This document shows positions 26,147 to 34,622 of a DNA stretch of 64,000 nt, in pieces. The position numbers were made by a program, and so were the translations under genes. A model generated the notes under the pieces. The model searched no databases. It was not told the DNA's origin and saw only the letters and a list, made by a program, of their open reading frames with translations. Source of the stretch: Pseudomonadota bacterium (GTDB taxonomy: Bacteria; Pseudomonadota; Gammaproteobacteria; Burkholderiales; Burkholderiaceae_B); contig JAEXOO010000031.1 of the NCBI GenBank assembly GCA_023439305.1, forward strand, positions 1-64,000, in the 5' to 3' direction. Position 1 is the stretch's first letter; each line of letters begins with the position of its first letter.

Positions 26147-27418
26147 TTATTCACCCGCCGCCGGTCCGCGCCGCCCCGACCCACCGGCCGGACGCTGCGC
26201 AGATTCAGTCTTGGCCGCCGGCACACGGGCCTTGCCATCGGTATCCATGACCTCTACCACGGAGCCCTCGCGCAGGCGATCCGTACCCTCCACCACGATG
26301 CGGTCGCCAGCCTTCAAGCCAGACGCCACCAGCGTGGTATCCAGCGACGCCGTACCCAACTCTACCGGCTGCACATGAACTTTGTTGTCGGCATCCAGCG
26401 TATACAGATAGGTGCCCACCGATCCGCGCTGCACGGCATAGGACGGAATCAGCAGCCCCTGCTGCTGGCCCAGGTAAACGCGCGCGTTGACAAACTGATT
26501 GGGGAAAAGCGTTTCGTCGGGATTGTCGAACTCGGCCTTCACGCGCAAGGTTCCGGTGGCCACATCGATCTGATTGTCCAGGGCCTGCAGCCGCCCCTGA
26601 GCGGACAGTACCTGGCCATTGCTGCCCGTGACCTCCACCCGCAGCGGCGTCTGGCTCTGGCGCATGGCCAGCGACAACGCCGCCAACTGATTCTGAGGCA
26701 GCGAAAACTCCACGCCGATCGGATCCACCTGGGTAATGACAACGATCCCGTCGGTGTTGGCTGCCGATACCAGATTGCCCTGATCCAGCTTGCGCAGGCC
26801 CAGCCGACCATCCAGAGGCGCCGTGATGCGGGTGCGATCCAGCTGCAGCTGGGTACGCCCTACTTCCGCCTGACTGGACTTGACCTGCGCCTGCAACTGC
26901 TGCACAGCCGTTTCCTTGGTTTCAAGCGCCTGGCGCGAAATGGAATTTTGCTGGAACAGCACGCGATGACGCTGCAGCTCCTGTTGAGCCCCCTTGAGCT
27001 GGGCCTGGTTCTGCAGCAACTGCCCCCGCGCCTGGTCCAGTTGCACCTGATAGGTGCGCGGGTCGATCTGCGCCAGCAGCTCGCCCGTCTTGACCCGTTG
27101 GCCATCCTTGAACAAGATGCGCTCCAGCACGCCGTCGACTTCGCCGCGGATAGCCACCGTCTGCAAGGGCTTGACGGTGGCGATTGCGGTCAGGGTCTGG
27201 TCGATGAGACCTTCCTGCACGGTGATGGCGCGAACTGGCACCTTGGTGGAACCCATCATGCCTCGCGGTCCGCGCGGCTGGCCTGGAGCGCTGTCAGTCG
27301 CAGCGGGTTTGGGAGTCAGGGCGTAATAGGCCAGACCGCCTGCAATCAGCAAACCCAACACCAAACAGACGTAAAAGGTCCGGCTTCTCCGACCTTTGCC
27401 TGCATTCAACTCCGACAT
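26147..27418 (-). CDS. mdtA: RND efflux periplasmic adaptor (MdtA-like)
   Basis: 423-residue membrane-fusion protein: N-terminal membrane anchor (about 13-32), barrel-sandwich lipoyl halves flanking an alpha-helical hairpin rich in Gln (about 120-175), then beta-barrel and membrane-proximal domains. The tail is Arg/Gly/Pro-rich. The ATG at 27418 (MSELNAGKGRRSRTF) is preferred because GGGGAG precedes it; a start 32 codons upstream has no coding character. First gene of the mdtA-mdtB-mdtC-oprM unit; no dedicated regulator gene is adjacent. Confidence 0.92.
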   Translation of the reverse strand: MSELNAGKGRRSRTFYVCLVLGLLIAGGLAYYALTPKPAATDSAPGQPRGPRGMMGSTKVPVRAITVQEGLIDQTLTAIATVKPLQTVAIRGEVDGVLERILFKDGQRVKTGELLAQIDPRTYQVQLDQARGQLLQNQAQLKGAQQELQRHRVLFQQNSISRQALETKETAVQQLQAQVKSSQAEVGRTQLQLDRTRITAPLDGRLGLRKLDQGNLVSAANTDGIVVITQVDPIGVEFSLPQNQLAALSLAMRQSQTPLRVEVTGSNGQVLSAQGRLQALDNQIDVATGTLRVKAEFDNPDETLFPNQFVNARVYLGQQQGLLIPSYAVQRGSVGTYLYTLDADNKVHVQPVELGTASLDTTLVASGLKAGDRIVVEGTDRLREGSVVEVMDTDGKARVPAAKTESAQRPAGGSGRRGPAAGE

Positions 27419-27576
27419 GTAAGCTCCCCGGCTAAAACTTGATTGTCTGCACCCAGCGTCAAAAACAGCGTTTAACACACGCTGAACTATTCCGACGGCC
27501 ACGCGCCAGCCCACATTATTCCATCGCGCCGCACGAGACGGGCAATAGTGATAGGCAGAGCGAAGCCTGGAGGCAA

Positions 27577-27602
27577 CAGGCGCTCGCGACAGCGAACGCC
27601 TG
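27577..27602. other. Imperfect hairpin upstream of mdtA
   Basis: CAGGCG/CGCCTG arms enclosing a TCGC-GACA-GCGA inner stem with one mismatch, in the 230-base gap between zapD and mdtA. No U-run on either strand. It may end zapD transcription weakly or lie in the efflux operon leader. Confidence 0.4.
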
Positions 27603-27648
27603 ACAGGGAAGTATAAAAGGGGCTACCTGAACGTGATATGAACGCTGC

Positions 27649-28404
27649 CTAGCCGAAATTGCAGCGTGCCAGCCTGAAGGGGATGTCGGTCGTGACCGGC
27701 TGTGGCTTGAGCTGGTTGTCCTGCTGTACGAAACGCACCCAGACCACGTATCGATTCGCGCTCATTTCGGGATAAATACACGCCCCGGCATTGACCCAGA
27801 CCCGCAGCAACTGAAAAGACTTGCCCGCCAGCATTTCCTGGTAGGAGCCTTCGCGGGCGGTCTGGTCGACGGCGTCGCCCGACTGGCGCAACAGGCGAAG
27901 GATCAGGGCCAGGCCTTGATAAAGAGGCGTGAACGGCTCGCTCCAGCGACGGATATCCTCGACGCGATCAGCATCGGGGCGCTGCTGCCATGAATAGTAA
28001 GACGGCATGTCCACCTGGGAGGTACCGCCGGGGACGGCCACCCGGCCGCGCAGACTGGTCAGCCATTCATTGTCGCGCAGCCCCTGGCCCACGCGCCCCT
28101 GAGCGGACAGCTCCGCCGCGGCGCCGGTGATATCGTCCAGCATCTTGTCCAGCGCCTGCAACTGGACGCCGGGATGCTCGCGCAAGGCGGCCAGCGCAAG
28201 GCGCTGGCGCTCCAGATCCTGCAGGACTGCCGAACGCAAATCGGTCCGATCGGCAATGTCCAGCAAATCGAACAGCGTAGCCACGGCGATCTGATGAGAG
28301 TGCGCATCCAGGCTGCGGGCAAAATGAAACAAGCGCTCGAACAGGTACTCCACCCGGAGCAAAGCCCTGACACGCTCATTGCATGGGTATTCGTATAAAG
28401 TCAC
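27649..28404 (-). CDS. zapD: Cell division protein ZapD
   Basis: 251-residue cytosolic protein that binds the FtsZ C-terminus and bundles protofilaments at the Z-ring. Family marks are the N-terminal YEYPCNERVRALLRVEYLFERL and the SWQQRPDADRVEDI-type segment; length is typical. Start is the GTG at 28404, directly before TLYEYP; an ATG 43 codons upstream would add an unconserved tail that runs into coaE. It follows coaE by 49 bases on the same strand, the usual coaE-zapD pairing. Confidence 0.92.
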   Translation of the reverse strand: MTLYEYPCNERVRALLRVEYLFERLFHFARSLDAHSHQIAVATLFDLLDIADRTDLRSAVLQDLERQRLALAALREHPGVQLQALDKMLDDITGAAAELSAQGRVGQGLRDNEWLTSLRGRVAVPGGTSQVDMPSYYSWQQRPDADRVEDIRRWSEPFTPLYQGLALILRLLRQSGDAVDQTAREGSYQEMLAGKSFQLLRVWVNAGACIYPEMSANRYVVWVRFVQQDNQLKPQPVTTDIPFRLARCNFG

Positions 28405-28453
28405 GCGTTTAGAAACCTTTAGTTGACTGCTTGCGGCGGGAGCCGACCCGCGC

Positions 28454-29056
28454 TCAACCGGATAAAGCGCACCAGGCTTCGTGTACGGCCCGGGCGCGCT
28501 GCTCCAGGAGCGGCAAGGTTGTGTCCCCGTCATTCAGGACGACATCATCAGCCAGCGCCAGTCGTTGCTCCCGCGTGGCCTGTGCGGCCATGATACGCTC
28601 AATCGTCTCGACGGAAAGCCCGCTGCGCTGCTGCACGCGGCGCATCTGGGTAGTCGGGTCGCAATCGACGACGCAAATGCGGTCTACCCGCTCCCGCCAT
28701 CGCCCGGACTCCACCAGCAAAGGCACCACTACGACAAGATAACATCCTTGCGCGCTCAAGGTCTGTGCTTTTGTTACGGCGCTGATCAAAGGGTGGATGA
28801 TCCCTTCAAGCTGCCGGCGCGCCGTCGGCTCCTGGAAGACATGCGCTCGCATACGGTCGCGATCCATGGAGCCGTCCGCTGCGATGAAATCCGGGCCGAA
28901 GGCCTGCCGGATGGCATCGATGGCCTGGCCGCCCGGCGCGGTAAGCTGATGCGCGATCACATCGGTATCCACGACAGCCGCGCCCCAGGCGGCAAAGAAA
29001 TCCGCCACCTTGCTCTTGCCCGATCCTATTCCGCCCGTCAGACCTATCGTCAGCAT
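28454..29056 (-). CDS. coaE: Dephospho-CoA kinase
   Basis: 200-residue kinase for the last step of coenzyme A synthesis. P-loop GGIGSGKS at 8-15, DTDVIAHQLT at about 32-41, and LLVESGRW and PTTQMRRVQQRSG lid region are present. The ATG at 29056 is chosen since MLTIGLTGGIGSGK is the family N-terminus and AAAGGG lies eight bases ahead; a longer frame to 29137 lacks support. The prepilin peptidase gene that often precedes coaE is missing; a divergent lipoprotein gene lies there instead. Confidence 0.94.
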   Translation of the reverse strand: MLTIGLTGGIGSGKSKVADFFAAWGAAVVDTDVIAHQLTAPGGQAIDAIRQAFGPDFIAADGSMDRDRMRAHVFQEPTARRQLEGIIHPLISAVTKAQTLSAQGCYLVVVVPLLVESGRWRERVDRICVVDCDPTTQMRRVQQRSGLSVETIERIMAAQATREQRLALADDVVLNDGDTTLPLLEQRARAVHEAWCALSG

Positions 29057-29182
29057 GCGCCGCCCTTTCACATCAAAAATGAAACTGTAGCGTACCTGGG
29101 ATGATCCTCCTACCCTGCGCAATGCTGTCCGGCGCATACGGTCTCGCGTAGAATCGTGCTATCGCCCTCCATGGAAACCGCC

Positions 29183-29821
29183 ATGTCTTTTCAGAAGCTC
29201 ACGTCCCTGCGTCCTTTATCCCTGGTTCTGGTCGCCTTGCTGGCGGCCTGCGCCCAGAATCCCGCCCAGCCCGACCCCAACGACGGGCGCGGCTCTACCC
29301 AGCAAGATGCGCTGCGCAATGCCCAAGGCCGCGATACGGCCCGCGCCCCGTCGCAGATCTCGCTGGGCTTCGGCGACCAGGAAGGCGTACGCCCTGCCAC
29401 CCCAGCTCAGCCCGCTCCTGAAGCCGCGCCCCTGGGCCAGGCCGTAGCCGAGCTGGCCGAACCCAAGACCTTTCTGGGCACCTTGTCCTGCCCGCCGCAG
29501 AGCGGCGCCTGCACGCCCTCCAAAATAAGCGTGACCCTCGCGCCCGCAGGCCAATGGCGCTTGCGCACAGAGCCCCTGGGCGGCGGCCAGGCCCACAGTG
29601 CGGGCGGCTGCTGGGTGCCCATCGGCGCCCAGCCCACCCGCATCGCCTTGCTGACCGACAAGGACAGCGCCATGGCGGATCTCAGCTTCCTGAATGGCAA
29701 CGTCGTGCGCATCAATTCGTTCAATCAGCAGCGACCCACCCTGGAAAGCCGCCTGACCCGCCAGGCCGACATAGACCCCATCGCCGAACAGGATGGCAAG
29801 CCCGCCCCTGCCTGCCGTTGA
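29183..29821 (+). CDS. Predicted lipoprotein of unknown function
   Basis: 212 residues. A lipoprotein signal with LAAC (acylated Cys at about 23) is followed by a Pro/Ala/Gln-rich linker (about 25-95) and a small globular domain (about 95-200) with SCPPQSGACTPSKISVTL, WRLRTEPLGGG and CWVPIG, resembling the C-terminal META/NlpE-like fold. Start ATG at 29183 is preferred over 29171 or a GTG at 29156 since it directly leads the signal peptide, but the ribosome binding site is weak in each case. No recognised family name. Confidence 0.7.
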   Translation: MSFQKLTSLRPLSLVLVALLAACAQNPAQPDPNDGRGSTQQDALRNAQGRDTARAPSQISLGFGDQEGVRPATPAQPAPEAAPLGQAVAELAEPKTFLGTLSCPPQSGACTPSKISVTLAPAGQWRLRTEPLGGGQAHSAGGCWVPIGAQPTRIALLTDKDSAMADLSFLNGNVVRINSFNQQRPTLESRLTRQADIDPIAEQDGKPAPACR

Positions 29822-29822
29822 A

Positions 29823-30095
29823 CTAGCGCGTCAACCCGCCCAGCACCCTGGGCGGCAAGGCGTCCAACAGACTCGGTTCGCTGAATACAAACCGGGTCAG
29901 CTCCACCGCATTGCGTACCCTCAGCTTCTGAAAAACCCGCGCCCGATGCGCCTCGACCGTGCGCTGCGAAATAGCCAGCTCGGCCGCAATCACCTTATTG
30001 GCCTTGCCAATGGCAATGTAAGACAGCACGTCACGTTCGCGCGGCGTCAGACTGTCAAAGAGGACGGTGGCGGGAAGAAGACCATTTAACACCAT
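29823..30095 (-). CDS. Stand-alone LuxR/FixJ-type DNA-binding protein
   Basis: 90 residues consisting almost only of a GerE/LuxR helix-turn-helix: FDSLTPRERDVLSYIAIGKANKVIAAELAISQRTVEAHRARVFQKLRVRNAVELTRF at about 13-69. This is the C-terminal half of a FixJ-type response regulator. No receiver domain precedes it: the 124 bases upstream before the panC terminator contain no remnant of one, and GAGG seven bases ahead of the ATG supports a genuine start. The stop abuts the convergent lipoprotein gene. Targets unknown. Confidence 0.82.
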   Translation of the reverse strand: MVLNGLLPATVLFDSLTPRERDVLSYIAIGKANKVIAAELAISQRTVEAHRARVFQKLRVRNAVELTRFVFSEPSLLDALPPRVLGGLTR

Positions 30096-30219
30096 GTCAG
30101 CCTCGCGATTCGCGTGTCAGCCAAGAACTTGCCATCACGCGATCTGTTAACCATAAGACATAGTTTGTTATTTTATGCAACAAATCGACTCGTAACCTGT
30201 CTGACTGGATCTGTTTGTC

Positions 30220-30268
30220 ACAGGTCAACAAAAAAGCACGGCATAGCCGTGCTTTTTTGTTGACCTGT
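30220..30268 (-). terminator. Terminator of panC, long perfect palindrome
   Basis: Two perfect 23-base arms (30220-30242 and 30246-30268) with a three-base loop, containing AAAAAAGCACGGC and its complement. On the minus strand the inner GC stem is followed by a run of six U, giving a canonical terminator inside a longer hairpin; by symmetry it can also stop plus-strand transcripts. It lies 15 bases past the panC stop. Confidence 0.85.
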
Positions 30269-30283
30269 CGCAGGACGAATACC

Positions 30284-31132
30284 TCAGACCCTGGTCATCT
30301 CCAGGTTATCGATCAGGCGTGTCGCGCCCAGCTTGGCGGCGGCCAGGGCAACCAGCGGCTCGCCGGCCTGGATCTGCTCTTCGGTGGGCTCCAGCAGGTC
30401 GGACTGGCGACGCAAGGCCATATAGTCCACTTTCCAGCCCCGCTCAGCCAGCACTCGCACAGCCTGGGCTTCGATGTCGTCACGGCTGCGGCCCTGCTGC
30501 AGTTGTAGCGCCATCTCCTGCAGCGCCTGGTACAGCCGAGGCGCTTCGGCACGCTCAGCTTCGGACAAGTAGCGATTCCGCGAAGACATGGCCAAGCCAT
30601 CGTCTTCACGCACGGTTTCGTGGGCCAGGATCTCGACCGGCAACTGGAACTGGCGCACCATCTGGCGCACGACCATCAGTTGCTGATAGTCTTTCTTGCC
30701 GAAAACAGCCACGCGCGGCTGCACACAGGAAAACAGCTTCAGTACTACGGTGCACACGCCCTCGAAGAAATCCGGGCGGAAGTGCCCCTCCAGAATGCGG
30801 CCCAGATGATCCGGCGGGCTGACACGGAAATTCTGCGGCTCTGGATACATTTCTTTTTCCGACGGCGCAAACAAAACGTAGACATCCCGCTCCTGCTCCA
30901 TCTTGGTCACGTCATCCTGCAAGGTGCGCGGATACTGGTCGAAATCTTCGTTAGGACCGAACTGCAGGCGATTGACGAAAATGCTGGCGACTACCGGGTC
31001 GCCGTGCTGCCGGGCGAGCTTCATCAATGACAGATGGGCCTGATGCAGATTACCCATGGTGGGCACAAACGCCACGCGTGTCTGGCCTTGCATCTGATCG
31101 CGCAGTTCTTGGATATTGTGGACGACTTTCAA
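30284..31132 (-). CDS. panC: Pantothenate synthetase (pantoate-beta-alanine ligase)
   Basis: 282-residue cytosolic enzyme that makes pantothenate from pantoate and beta-alanine using ATP. PTMGNLH at 24-30, FVNRLQFGPNEDFDQYPR, FGKKDYQQL and the KMSKS-like MSSRNRYLS are present, and length is normal. The nucleotide-binding HxGH motif reads His30-Gln-Ala-His33: the conserved Gly is Ala (codon GCC at 31039-31037 instead of GGC). panB and panD are not nearby. It follows scpA by 33 bases on the same strand. Confidence 0.94.
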   Translation of the reverse strand: MKVVHNIQELRDQMQGQTRVAFVPTMGNLHQAHLSLMKLARQHGDPVVASIFVNRLQFGPNEDFDQYPRTLQDDVTKMEQERDVYVLFAPSEKEMYPEPQNFRVSPPDHLGRILEGHFRPDFFEGVCTVVLKLFSCVQPRVAVFGKKDYQQLMVVRQMVRQFQLPVEILAHETVREDDGLAMSSRNRYLSEAERAEAPRLYQALQEMALQLQQGRSRDDIEAQAVRVLAERGWKVDYMALRRQSDLLEPTEEQIQAGEPLVALAAAKLGATRLIDNLEMTRV

Positions 31133-31165
31133 AAATTTCTCCGCTGGGGAAGTAGGCCAGGTGTC

Positions 31166-32011
31166 TCAGTCCTGGGCCCGAATGTAGGTCAGGCGCAGGT
31201 AGATGGGAGCATAGGGCTCGGCCTGAGTGATTTCAAGCAGTGACTCTCGTGCTAATTCCAGCATGGCCAGAAAATGCACGACAATCACCGCCGCGGGATC
31301 GCCCTGATCCACGCGTTCGGAAAATAGCTGGGTGAATTCCATGAAACGCACATCCTGCAGGCGGCGCAGGATCTGGCTCATGTGATCGCGGACCGACAGT
31401 TGCTCGCGCGTGATCTTATGGCTGGCATTGAGCTTGGCTCGCTTGAGGATGCTGAGCCAGGCCTGGCGCAGATCGTCAGGGCTGATCTCGGGCAGGATTT
31501 CTTCTACGACCAGTTCGGCCTGGGCGCCCGACAACAGGTAATCGCGGCCTTGAAGAGGGAGTTCGTCCAGGCGGCGCGCACCCAGCTTCATGCGCTCGTA
31601 TTCGAGCAGACGGCGCACCAGTTCGGCGCGAGGGTCTTCGACTTCTTCTCCGGTATCGGCTTTGCGCACCGGCAGCAGCATGCGCGACTTGATCTCGATC
31701 AGCAGCGCGGCCATCAGCAGATACTCGCCCGCCAACTCAAGATTGGTGGAACGGATCTGATCAACATAGGCCAGATATTGCCCTGTGACCTGGGCCATGG
31801 GGATGTCCAGCACATTGAAGTTCTGCTTGCGAATCAGGTACAGCAACAGATCCAGCGGGCCTTCGAAGGCGTCCAGAAAAACTTCCAACGCATCGGGCGG
31901 GATATACAGATCCTGGGGTATGGCGAACAAGGGTTCGCCATACAGACGCGCCAGAACCGCATCGGCCTCGGCCTGCGGGTCCAGCACGATTTCCTGTTCA
32001 ATCTCGGACAC
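31166..32011 (-). CDS. scpA: Segregation and condensation protein A
   Basis: 281-residue kleisin subunit of the SMC-ScpAB chromosome condensation complex. Motifs include FEGPLDLLLYLIRKQNFNVLDIPMAQVTGQYL at about 50-80 and AGEYLLMAALLIEIKSRMLLP, typical of ScpA; the C-terminal winged-helix region (about 215-275) is present. Start ATG at 32011. It is flanked by DUF3460 upstream (17 bases) and panC downstream on the same strand, an order seen in Bordetella-type genomes. Confidence 0.93.
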   Translation of the reverse strand: MSEIEQEIVLDPQAEADAVLARLYGEPLFAIPQDLYIPPDALEVFLDAFEGPLDLLLYLIRKQNFNVLDIPMAQVTGQYLAYVDQIRSTNLELAGEYLLMAALLIEIKSRMLLPVRKADTGEEVEDPRAELVRRLLEYERMKLGARRLDELPLQGRDYLLSGAQAELVVEEILPEISPDDLRQAWLSILKRAKLNASHKITREQLSVRDHMSQILRRLQDVRFMEFTQLFSERVDQGDPAAVIVVHFLAMLELARESLLEITQAEPYAPIYLRLTYIRAQD

Positions 32012-32028
32012 AGGTCAGGCGGTCGAAT

Positions 32029-32220
32029 TCAGTTGTTCTCGTAGTACACGTAGGGCTTCTGGGGCGTACGCGCCGCCTTAAAGCCATCCTGCAGTTCCTG
32101 GTCGACCTGCTTGTCCCACAAGCGATGGCGACCCTCGCGCTGACGCGCATCGGTGTCGGGGTTCTGATCTTTATATTGCTTGATGAACTGGGTGATTTCC
32201 GATTCGTAATTCTTTGCCAT
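32029..32220 (-). CDS. DUF3460 family small protein
   Basis: 63 residues, highly charged, with YESEITQFIKQYKDQNP and REGRHRLWDKQVD, as in DUF3460, a family found mainly in Burkholderiales. Function unknown. It leads scpA and panC in a probable operon and is divergent from the MFS transporter gene, 76 bases away. Confidence 0.88.
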   Translation of the reverse strand: MAKNYESEITQFIKQYKDQNPDTDARQREGRHRLWDKQVDQELQDGFKAARTPQKPYVYYENN

Positions 32221-32296
32221 AATACCTGTACGCCTAAAGTAATTGGATAACAGAAAAGTTCGAGTTTACTGCACCGAACACCGGAGAGCTTGCTGC

Positions 32297-33754
32297 ATGA
32301 CGTCCGCCACGACCGAAACCGCCGATCAAGCGGCCATGTCCCCTCAAGAGCGCCGCGCCATCCGCATCATTCCGTACATCGTCGGCTGCGCGCTGTTCAT
32401 GCAGATGCTGGACTCCACGGTCGTGGCGACCGCCCTGCCGACCATGGCGCTCTCGCTGGATACCAGCGTGATCCGAATGAACATCATCATTACCAGCTAC
32501 TTGCTGGCGGTGGCCGTATTCGTACCCATCAGCGGCTGGGCGGCCGATCGATTCGGCGCGCGCAAGGTGTTCCTGGCCGCCATTTTACTCTTTACCGTCA
32601 GTTCTGTTGCATGCGCCCTGTCCCAGAGCCTGCCGCAACTGGTGGCCGCACGCATCGTGCAGGGCATGGCCGGGGCCATGATGGTGCCGGTGGGACGCAT
32701 CATCCTGCTGCGCCGCGTTCCCAAGGACCAGTTGCTGAGCGCCATGGCCGTGCTGACCCTTCCCGCCCTTCTGGGACCCATCATCGGTCCTCCTGTAGGA
32801 GGATTTCTGGTTACCTACGCCAGTTGGCACTGGATCTTCCTGATCAATATCCCCGTCGGGGCATTAGGCATACTGCTGGTCCTCAAATACATACGCGAAG
32901 ACTATCCCATGGAGCGCGCTCCGCTCGACTGGCTGGGCTTCATTTTGAGCGCCATCTGCCTGGCGGCTCTGGTGACCAGCTTCGAAAACGTAGGCCACGG
33001 AACCCTGAGCTGGCCCACGCTTGCCTGGCTGACGCTGGGCGGCGTGCTGGCTGGACTCTGGTACGCCTGGCACGCCCGCCAGGCAGCCTATCCCATCATC
33101 GACCTGTCGCTGCTCAAGACCAAGACGTTTGCCATTTCCGTTCTGGGCGGCAATCTGTGCCGCTTCTCCCTGGGCGCCTCGCCTTTTCTGCTGGCGGTTC
33201 TGCTGCAGACCACGTTCGGCATGAGCGCCCTGGCCGCCGGCCTGATCACCTTCACCGGCGCCATCGGCGCTCTGGTCATGAAGCTGGCTGCTCCGCCCAT
33301 CATCCGACGCTATGGCTTTCGCCGGGTGCTGATCGTGAATGCCTGGCTGACCGGCTTATTCATCGCCCTGTGCGCCCTGTTCCAGGCCACCACGCCGCTC
33401 TGGCTGATGGCGGCTGTGCTCACGACCGGCGGTTTTTTCCGATCGCTGCAATTCACCGCGGTGAATGCCCTGACCTACGCCGACCTGGACTCGCAGGCCA
33501 TGAGCCAGGCCAGCAGCTTTGCCGCCATGGCCCAGCAGCTGGCAATCAGTCTGGGGGTAGCCTGCGCAGCCGTCACCCTGAACGTCAGCATGGCCGCACG
33601 CGGCGCGACCATTGTGTCATCGCAAGATGTAGTCTGGGCTTTTCTGATCCTGGGCGCCATCACAGCAGCCTCCAGCCTGTCTTTCACCCGACTTTCGCCA
33701 GCCGATGGCGCCGCGCTGCAAGAAAAACAGACCCGCAAGGTCATGCGACGCTGA
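32297..33754 (+). CDS. MFS drug:H+ antiporter, DHA2 family
   Basis: 485-residue inner-membrane transporter with about 14 helices. Motif C-like MLDSTVVATALPTMALSL (helix 1), WAADRFGARKVFL (motif A) and RIVQGMAGAMMVPVGR (helix 4) are typical of EmrB/QacA-type (MdtD-like) exporters. Start ATG at 32297 with GGAG upstream; an in-frame start 18 codons earlier would run into the promoter gap shared with DUF3460. Substrate unknown. It converges with the MmyB-type regulator gene. Confidence 0.9.
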   Translation: MTSATTETADQAAMSPQERRAIRIIPYIVGCALFMQMLDSTVVATALPTMALSLDTSVIRMNIIITSYLLAVAVFVPISGWAADRFGARKVFLAAILLFTVSSVACALSQSLPQLVAARIVQGMAGAMMVPVGRIILLRRVPKDQLLSAMAVLTLPALLGPIIGPPVGGFLVTYASWHWIFLINIPVGALGILLVLKYIREDYPMERAPLDWLGFILSAICLAALVTSFENVGHGTLSWPTLAWLTLGGVLAGLWYAWHARQAAYPIIDLSLLKTKTFAISVLGGNLCRFSLGASPFLLAVLLQTTFGMSALAAGLITFTGAIGALVMKLAAPPIIRRYGFRRVLIVNAWLTGLFIALCALFQATTPLWLMAAVLTTGGFFRSLQFTAVNALTYADLDSQAMSQASSFAAMAQQLAISLGVACAAVTLNVSMAARGATIVSSQDVVWAFLILGAITAASSLSFTRLSPADGAALQEKQTRKVMRR

Positions 33755-33784
33755 ACGCAGGGTCCGGTCTCGGTTCCGGACGGC

Positions 33785-34621
33785 TCAAACTGCCTTGACC
33801 GTGTCCGCCAGCAGCATCACCAGCTTACAGTCCGGCCGTATGGCCAGTCGGAAAGTGAACTGCTGGAAACGCCGCACACCCAGGCGCGGATGTCGAAAAT
33901 CGCGCAGGCCGCCCTCGCGCTCCACCACTGTCTGACGCCCCCACCAGAAGGCAAAGACCTGACTTTGCTGGGACAGCTCCTGAATCAAGGCCTGCAGGTC
34001 GGGTTCATCCGCATGGGCGCCTACATCGGCGCGGAACTCGGCCACCACGCGACTGGCGCGCTGCTCCCAGTCCACCACCAGTTCGCGCGCGGCGGGATCC
34101 AGAAAAATATAACGCAGCAGATTGGGCTGTTCGCTGCGATCGGGCCAGCCGTCGAACAGTTCCAGCAAAGCGCCGTTGCGCGCCAGTACATTCCAGCTGC
34201 GATCCAGAATGTAGGCTGGCGCCGTGACGCTGTCCACGCAGGCGCTCAGGCCCTGCGGCAAAGGCTGGATATCGCCCTGCCAATGCTCGGGATCGGCGCA
34301 GTCGGCCAGTTCGAACAGATAATGCCGTTCCGCGCGGGCCAGTTTCAAAACGGAGGCCAGCCGCGCGCACACGGTCGGCGATACCGTCACGTCGCGCCCT
34401 TGCTCGATCCAGGTATACCAGGTGGTGCTGATATCGCACAACTGCGCCACTTCCTCACGGCGCAGCCCCGGCGTGCGACGGCGCACCCCGGGTGCCAAGC
34501 CCAGGTCTTCAGGACGGATGCGCTCGCGCGCATGCCGCAGAAAGCGGCCCAGCGCCTGGCGCCGGGTCAGGGACGAGGACTCCGCCCCTGACGCTGTCGT
34601 GCTGCGCCCGTCCCCGACCAT
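33785..34621 (-). CDS. XRE-family regulator with MmyB-like sensor domain
   Basis: 278 residues: an N-terminal helix-turn-helix (about 20-95, RRRTPGLRREEVAQLCDISTTWYTWIEQGR) and a C-terminal MmyB-like ligand-binding PAS-type domain (about 115-270, PAYILDRSWNVLARN...LLRYIFLDPAARELVVDWE). The class usually controls a neighbouring oxidoreductase or transporter. Its ATG is one base past the metH stop (TGA-C-ATG), so it is probably translated from the metH message; it also ends 30 bases from the convergent MFS gene. Effector and targets unknown. Confidence 0.87.
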   Translation of the reverse strand: MVGDGRSTTASGAESSSLTRRQALGRFLRHARERIRPEDLGLAPGVRRRTPGLRREEVAQLCDISTTWYTWIEQGRDVTVSPTVCARLASVLKLARAERHYLFELADCADPEHWQGDIQPLPQGLSACVDSVTAPAYILDRSWNVLARNGALLELFDGWPDRSEQPNLLRYIFLDPAARELVVDWEQRASRVVAEFRADVGAHADEPDLQALIQELSQQSQVFAFWWGRQTVVEREGGLRDFRHPRLGVRRFQQFTFRLAIRPDCKLVMLLADTVKAV

Positions 34622-34622
34622 G

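Noticed and set aside
25145..27442. 765-codon open frame opposite mdtB and mdtA
   Set aside because: Antisense to conserved RND components; no domain resemblance.
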